From: an uncultured Caulobacter sp. | Lineage (GTDB): Bacteria > Pseudomonadota > Alphaproteobacteria > Caulobacterales > Caulobacteraceae | Assembly (NCBI GenBank): GCA_937991555.1 | Contig: CALKHU010000028.1 | Coordinates: 1-9,362 of the forward strand | Reading direction: 5' to 3' | Length of the DNA stretch: 9,362 nucleotides | Position numbers and translations under genes: made by a program | Part shown: positions 5,185-9,362 of the stretch, piece by piece | How positions within the stretch are numbered: position 1 is the first letter of the stretch | How the letters are laid out: the number at the start of each line of letters is the position of its first letter | Notes under the pieces: generated by a model | The model's input: the letters and a program-made list of their open reading frames with translations, nothing else | What the model was told of the DNA's origin: nothing | Database searches by the model: none

Positions 5185-6786
5185 TCACACCGCCCCGTTG
5201 AAGCGGCGACCGAAGTCCCTGAGCACCTCCCGCGCCGCGTTGTGGCCCGGCGCGCCCGTGACGCCGCCGCCGGGGTGGGCGCCGGCTCCACAGAGGTAGA
5301 GATCCTTCAGCGGTCCGCGGTAGGCGCCGTGCCCGAGCACGGGCCGCGCCGAGAACAGCTGGTCGAGGCTGAGTGCACCGTGGAAGATGTCGCCGCCGAT
5401 CAGGCCGAAGTCCCGCTCGAGATCGAGGGGGCTCTTGATCTGGCGTCCCAGCACGGACGCCGCGAAGCCCGGCGCCCAGCGGTCGACCGTGGCGATCATC
5501 AGGTCGGCGACCTGCTCCCGACAGTCATCCCACGACCGCCCGTGAGACAGTGTCGGCGCCACATGCTGGCAGAACAGGCTCGCGACGTGGCGTCCTTCCG
5601 GCGCCAGGCTCGCATCAAGGGTCGAGGGGATCAGCATCTCCACGATCGGCTCCCGGGACCAGCCGTCGCGCCGGGCGTCCATGTAGGCGCGGTCCATGTA
5701 GGCCAGGTCCGGAGCGATGATGATGCCCGCGGTCAGGTGGTCGCCGGGCTCCGGGAGGCAACTGAACCTCGGCAGCTCCGACAGGGCCACGTTCATCCTG
5801 AAGGTGCCCGAGCCTGACCGGTAGCGACGGATCCGCTCGGCAAAGTCCCGCGGCAGGACCGCCGGGTCGAGCAGACGCCCGTAGGTGATCTGCGGGTGGG
5901 CGTTGGAGACGACCGCGTCGGCGACGATCGACTCGCCGCTGTCGGTGACCACGCCGGCGGCACGACCGTCCCGCGTCAGGATCTCCTGGACGCCGATGCC
6001 CGTGCGGATATCCACGCCCTTCTCCCGGCAGGCGGCGGCCATGGCCTGGGTGATCGCACCCATGCCGCCGACGGCGTGGCCCCAGGCCCCCTTCCTTCCG
6101 TTCACTTCGCCGAACACATGGTGCAGCAGCACATAGGCCGAGCCCGGGGTGTAGGGGCTGGCGTAATTGCCGACCACGCCGTCGAAGCCCAGCACCGCCT
6201 TGATCGGATCGCTCTCGAACCAGCCGTCGAGCCAGTCGCCGGCCGACTGCGAGAACAGCGCCAGCAGGTCGCGCCGGGCGGTGACGTCGAGTCTGGAAAG
6301 CCGGTGGCCCAGGCGCGCGCTCTTCAGCAACTCGGGAAGGGCCGGGCCGAGGCCGCCCTCGACCATGTTCGGCGGCGTCTGGAGGATGAGATCCCGCAGG
6401 ACGTCGGCGATCGCTTCCAGGCGATGGTCGAAGTCGTCGAGCCGCTCGGCGTCGCGCTGCGAGTACCGCGCGACCGACGCCTTCGTCCGCCCCTCCCCGG
6501 TCAGCAGATAGCCGTCGTCGCGGGGCAGGAAGTTGGCCGCCCGTCGCTCGACGATGCGCAGGCCGTGCCGCGGCAGCTCCATGTCCGCGATCACGCGCGG
6601 ATTGAGCAGGCTCACGGTATAGCTGGCGACGGAGTTGCGGAACCCGGGATGGAACTCCTCCGTCACCGCAGCGCCGCCGACGACGTCGCGGCGTTCCAGG
6701 ACCGTGACCTTCAGGCCGGCCGAGGCGAGATAGAAGGCGCAGACGAGACCGTTGTGACCGGCTCCGATGACGACGGCGTGCGCCAC
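5185..6786 (-). CDS. FAD-dependent oxidoreductase, PYROXD2/phytoene-desaturase-like
   Basis: The 533-residue protein opens with a dinucleotide-binding Rossmann motif, GAGHNG at 8-13. Glu31 comes at the end of the second strand (TVLERR) and the GG doublet in VVGGAAVTEE at 35-42. The C-terminal FAD-binding signature LYLCGAGAHPGGGVTGAPG starts at 496. This set, including ERRDVVGGAAVTEEFHPGF, matches the NAD(P)/FAD-dependent family that includes phytoene desaturases and human PYROXD2, and is closest to PYROXD2. The substrate is unknown, and no carotenoid genes are nearby to argue for carotenoid work. The GTG at 6786 is chosen: GGAGG (6794-6798) is 7 nt upstream, inside the end of the hydrolase gene, and the glycine motif follows immediately. 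The open frame extends to 6987, but that part overlaps the hydrolase and has shadow-like composition. Only 2 nt separate it from the hydrolase stop, so it is co-transcribed. Confidence 0.93.
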   Translation of the reverse strand: MAHAVVIGAGHNGLVCAFYLASAGLKVTVLERRDVVGGAAVTEEFHPGFRNSVASYTVSLLNPRVIADMELPRHGLRIVERRAANFLPRDDGYLLTGEGRTKASVARYSQRDAERLDDFDHRLEAIADVLRDLILQTPPNMVEGGLGPALPELLKSARLGHRLSRLDVTARRDLLALFSQSAGDWLDGWFESDPIKAVLGFDGVVGNYASPYTPGSAYVLLHHVFGEVNGRKGAWGHAVGGMGAITQAMAAACREKGVDIRTGIGVQEILTRDGRAAGVVTDSGESIVADAVVSNAHPQITYGRLLDPAVLPRDFAERIRRYRSGSGTFRMNVALSELPRFSCLPEPGDHLTAGIIIAPDLAYMDRAYMDARRDGWSREPIVEMLIPSTLDASLAPEGRHVASLFCQHVAPTLSHGRSWDDCREQVADLMIATVDRWAPGFAASVLGRQIKSPLDLERDFGLIGGDIFHGALSLDQLFSARPVLGHGAYRGPLKDLYLCGAGAHPGGGVTGAPGHNAAREVLRDFGRRFNGAV

Positions 6787-6788
6787 CT

Positions 6789-7586
6789 TCAGTCCTCCAG
6801 GAACGCGATGATATCGGCGAAGGCGGCGCGGTCCTCGAGCAGGAACAGGTGACCGCCCTCGTACCAGCGCAGCTGCGCGCCGGGGATGCGCCCGGCCAGG
6901 GCCTCCTGGGCGGACGGCGGCGCGAGATCGTCGTAGCGTCCGGCGCAGATCAGCGTGGGCATGGTCAGCTGCGGCAGCGCGTCCCACACATCGTGGCCGG
7001 CCCGCGCCTGCAGCTGCAGCGCCGCGCCCAGCCGGCGCCGGGGTTCGGACGCCCAGGGGTCATCGACCGCCATCCGGACCAGCGCCTCGACCTGCTCGGG
7101 ATGGGCCGCCTGCCAGGCGGCGTCCCGGCGGCGATCGGAAACCCCGATCATGTGCCTGGCCCGGGCCTCGGGCTCCATCTCCGCGAGGCTGTGCAGCGGA
7201 TAGGATGAGCCCCCGGCGCCGCCCGGCGAAGTGCAGCAGAGCACCAGCCTGGCGACCCTCCCCGGATGCCGGACGGCGAGGTTCTGTGCCACCATGCCGC
7301 CGAACGAGACGCCGACCACGTGCGCCGTGGCCCAGTCGAGCTCGTCCAGAAGCCCGGCGGCATCGTCGGCGTAGTCGGCCATGCTGTAGGGGCCGTCAGG
7401 CTTGTCGCTCTGGCCGAGGCCGCGCTGGTCGTAGGCGACCATGTCGAAGCGTTTCGCCAGCGGGCCGTCCATGGGCCCCGGCCTGCGTCGCAGGTCGCCG
7501 CCGGTGCCGTTGATGAACAGCAGCGGCGGGCCGTCGCCCTTGCGCTCGTACCAGAGGTTCAGTCCGTTCACGGTGACGTAGGCCAT
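6789..7586 (-). CDS. Alpha/beta-fold hydrolase
   Basis: The 265-residue protein carries the alpha/beta hydrolase triad: nucleophile Ser94 in VGVSFGG, Asp219 in CAGRYDDLAPP (Asp220 is the neighbour) and His246 in EGGHLFLLE. The oxyanion region reads FINGTGGD (24-31) rather than the common HG motif. AYDQRGLGQSDKP (51-63) is the usual strand-4 segment. The length and motifs fit small esterases and enol-lactonase-like enzymes, but the substrate cannot be assigned. There is no signal peptide, so it is cytoplasmic. The ATG at 7586 has GGGAG 8 nt upstream and begins the first strand (MAYVTVNGLNLWY). The open frame continues to 7820 only as a shadow over the MOSC gene. It lies 47 nt after the MOSC gene and 2 nt before the FAD oxidoreductase. 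Confidence 0.93.
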   Translation of the reverse strand: MAYVTVNGLNLWYERKGDGPPLLFINGTGGDLRRRPGPMDGPLAKRFDMVAYDQRGLGQSDKPDGPYSMADYADDAAGLLDELDWATAHVVGVSFGGMVAQNLAVRHPGRVARLVLCCTSPGGAGGSSYPLHSLAEMEPEARARHMIGVSDRRRDAAWQAAHPEQVEALVRMAVDDPWASEPRRRLGAALQLQARAGHDVWDALPQLTMPTLICAGRYDDLAPPSAQEALAGRIPGAQLRWYEGGHLFLLEDRAAFADIIAFLED

Positions 7587-7633
7587 GCCCTCGTCTCCCA
7601 CGCCGGGAAGCGCGCGAAAAGGGGACTCCGCCT

Positions 7634-8173
7634 TCAGACCGGCGCGAGCGGTCGATGGGGCGGCGGCGGCCACGCGATGCGGATGGCGTCTCCGGGCCGG
7701 ACCTCCCCGCCTGCCAGCACCACGCCCATCACGCCGGCCTTGCGGACGAGCTCGCCGCCGGGGCCGCGATCCAGCACCGCGGCCATCAGGCCCGGCCGGA
7801 ACCGGTCGAGCTGGATGCACGGGTTGCGCAGTCCGGTGATCTCCACCACCGTCTCGCCGATGGTCAGACGCGCGCCGACCGGCAGCGAGAGCAGGTCGAT
7901 CCCGCGCGTGGTGATGTTCTCGCCGATATCGCCGGGGAGGACCGGGAAACCCTTGGCCGCCAGCTCGTCGAACAACTCGGCGTGGATCAGGTGGACCTGG
8001 CGCAGGTTCGGCTGGGCGGGGTCACGGGCGACGCGGGAGCGGTGCTTCACCGTCACGCCCGCATGGGCGTCGCCCTCGACGCCGAGCCCCGCAAGGAGCC
8101 GGATCGCAGGTTCGCCGACCTTGGAGAAGCGGTGCGCGCCGTCGCGGGCGACGGCGATGACGACGCCGTTCAC
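7634..8173 (-). CDS. MOSC domain-containing protein
   Basis: MOSC domains occur at the C-terminus of molybdenum cofactor sulfurases and in stand-alone proteins such as YiiM, where they handle sulfur or molybdenum-cofactor chemistry. This 179-residue protein is a stand-alone MOSC. It has GVEGDAHAG at 31-39, the core GDIGENITTRGIDLLSLPVG at 81-100 and the conserved Cys119 in LRNPC. The C-terminus is a Pro-rich tail (WPPPPHRPLAPV). The start is a GTG (8171-8173) that overlaps the TGA of the upstream gene as GTGA, which implies translational coupling. The Shine-Dalgarno is weak (AGG about 8 nt upstream). No molybdenum enzyme is in the window, so a substrate or partner cannot be named. Confidence 0.92.
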   Translation of the reverse strand: MNGVVIAVARDGAHRFSKVGEPAIRLLAGLGVEGDAHAGVTVKHRSRVARDPAQPNLRQVHLIHAELFDELAAKGFPVLPGDIGENITTRGIDLLSLPVGARLTIGETVVEITGLRNPCIQLDRFRPGLMAAVLDRGPGGELVRKAGVMGVVLAGGEVRPGDAIRIAWPPPPHRPLAPV

Positions 8174-8607
8174 GGCTGCCTGGGCCGGACCGACATCGTG
8201 AAGCCCGGCGGCGCCCGGGTTTCGTCATGGGTCGGATGGTACATGTCCATGAAAATCACGGACTGCGCCGGTTCCGATCCCCTGCAGGTCACGGTGTAAG
8301 CGTCGATGATCGAGCCGAAGGGGCCTGGGCCGACGCTGCCGCTGCGGGAAAAGTCGGGCGACGCGCCGTTCGCGCATCGCAGCCTGCGAAGGTAGCTGCG
8401 CTGGCCGTCCGGCATGTTCACCCGGACGGGGTTTTCGCGGCTGCCCAGAGGATGCTCGGCCGCCCTGGCGATCCGCGCCTCCAACGCCTCGCCGCTGATG
8501 CGGCCGCCCGCGCCGAGCAGCGCGGCGAGGTCGACCTCCTGGGCGGACGCGCCGGTGGACGCCAGCAGCGCGGCGGCGGCGGCGAGTACCGCGATCTTGA
8601 CGTTCAT
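8170..8607 (-). CDS. Secreted or periplasmic protein of unknown function
   Basis: The 145-residue protein begins MNVKIAVLAAAAALLASTGASAQE, a clear Sec signal peptide. It has a short basic N-region, an Ala/Leu core and an ASA|Q cleavage site after residue 22. The mature part has an acidic start, then HPLGSRENPVRV and MPDGQRSYLRRLRCANG. A Gly/Pro-rich GSVGPGPFGSIIDAYTV comes next, then VTCRG and the aromatic patch VIFMDMYHP. Two cysteines, Cys78 and Cys108, could form a disulfide in the periplasm. I do not recognise the family. The ATG at 8607 is chosen because it starts the signal peptide; the frame extends 19 codons further (to 8664), towards the rRNA terminator, without a better start. Its TGA overlaps the GTG of the MOSC gene, so it is the first gene of the four-gene run. 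Confidence 0.8.
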   Translation of the reverse strand: MNVKIAVLAAAAALLASTGASAQEVDLAALLGAGGRISGEALEARIARAAEHPLGSRENPVRVNMPDGQRSYLRRLRCANGASPDFSRSGSVGPGPFGSIIDAYTVTCRGSEPAQSVIFMDMYHPTHDETRAPPGFTMSVRPRQP

Positions 8608-8674
8608 GGCCGCCCCCAACGCGAATGCTGGCCCAAGGCTCGCGCGTGGGCTGCGGTGGTGCAAGGCCCGGAAA

Positions 8675-8710
8675 CGACAAAACCCGCCGGACTTGCGTCG
8701 GGCGGGTTCT
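8675..8710 (-). terminator. Intrinsic terminator of the rRNA operon
   Basis: On the minus strand, AACCCGCC pairs with GGCGGGTT (8701-8708 with 8681-8688), followed by a C.C mismatch, a GAC/GTC stem and a GCAA tetraloop. The hairpin runs straight into TTTTGT. It begins about 9 nt after the 3' CCA of tRNA-fMet, so it ends the 23S-5S-tRNA transcript. It separates the operon from the downstream secreted protein gene. Confidence 0.9.
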
Positions 8711-8716
8711 GAAATT

Positions 8717-8793
<77 letters not shown>

Positions 8794-8829
8794 GCAAACC
8801 GGAAAAGTGAAGGAAGACCATTCGAAATT

Positions 8830-8975
8830 CTGTCTGTTCGGTAGACCCGGCAGCGACCTACTCTCCCGCGCCTTAAGACGAAGTACCATCGGCTCTGGAG
8901 GGCTTAACGACCGAGTTCGGAATGGGATCGGGTGGGGAACCTCCGACATAGCCACCAGGTCGGCAAGACGGACAG
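8830..8975 (-). other. Possible 5S rRNA precursor processing stem
   Basis: The 5S gene (8844-8961) is flanked on the minus strand by CTGTC (8971-8975) before it and GACAG (8830-8834) after it. Each lies 9 nt from the mature end, and they are perfectly complementary. A few more pairs are possible further in. Such flanking stems are recognised during release of pre-5S from the rRNA transcript. Five base pairs are weak evidence. Confidence 0.3.
8844..8961 (-). rRNA. rrf: 5S ribosomal RNA
   Basis: The 118-nt minus-strand sequence has the conserved 5S core CCCATTCCGAACTCGG and GGCGCGGGAGAGTAGGTC. Its ends GACCTGG and CCGGGTC pair to form helix I (one G.U). Both ends are set from this helix and may be off by one or two bases. 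It lies about 80 bp after 23S rRNA and 50 bp before tRNA-fMet. Confidence 0.95.
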
Positions 8976-9039
8976 ATGAAAATGAGAAGACATTGTCGGC
9001 GAACTCAAAGTCCGCATTCATGAGTTTTGCTGAGAAACG

Positions 9040-9362
<323 letters not shown>

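Noticed and set aside
5896..6852. 318-codon plus-strand open frame opposite the FAD oxidoreductase
   Set aside because: It is antisense to the Rossmann-fold gene, with low-complexity composition and no recognisable domain.
6787..6987. N-terminal extension of the FAD oxidoreductase
   Set aside because: The extra 67 residues overlap the hydrolase coding region and are Arg-rich. The GTG at 6786 has GGAGG upstream and places the FAD-binding motif at the N-terminus as in the family.

Overview
The window comes from a GC-rich alphaproteobacterium, most likely in or near the Caulobacterales (Caulobacter/Phenylobacterium type). The evidence is the rRNA operon layout 23S-5S-tRNA-fMet, a perfect alphaproteobacterial LexA box (direct repeat GAAC-N7-GAAC), and the overall look of the proteins. 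The genus cannot be fixed from this sequence alone. Five of the eleven protein genes appear to start with GTG or have a GTG as a strong start candidate.

Left part (1-1167, minus strand): the N-terminal part of a small membrane-anchored Ala-rich protein that runs off the window, and rlmJ, a 23S rRNA m6A methyltransferase. Divergent from rlmJ is a plus-strand block (1241-4775): a bacterial DNA topoisomerase IB, a 100-residue protein with a zinc-ribbon-like cysteine pattern, then an LLM-class flavin monooxygenase directly abutting an arylamine N-acetyltransferase. The small zinc protein has its own promoter, whose -10 region lies inside a perfect LexA operator, so it is predicted to be induced by DNA damage.

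Right part (4772-8607, minus strand): a small charged protein of unknown function that meets the acetyltransferase tail to tail through a shared CTAG, then a compact four-gene run read from right to left. This run encodes a secreted protein of unknown function, a MOSC-domain protein, an alpha/beta hydrolase and a PYROXD2/phytoene-desaturase-like FAD oxidoreductase. Junctions of 4 nt overlap, 47 nt and 2 nt suggest one transcript.

Right end (8675-9362, minus strand): the distal part of an rRNA operon, with the 3' part of 23S rRNA, 5S rRNA, initiator tRNA-Met and a strong intrinsic terminator.

Most of the window is chromosomal housekeeping and metabolic sequence. No mobile element, CRISPR array or prophage was seen. 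The most interesting signals are the predicted SOS-controlled small zinc protein, the monooxygenase/acetyltransferase couple, the MOSC-hydrolase-oxidoreductase operon, and an initiator tRNA whose anticodon stem departs from the usual three G:C pairs.
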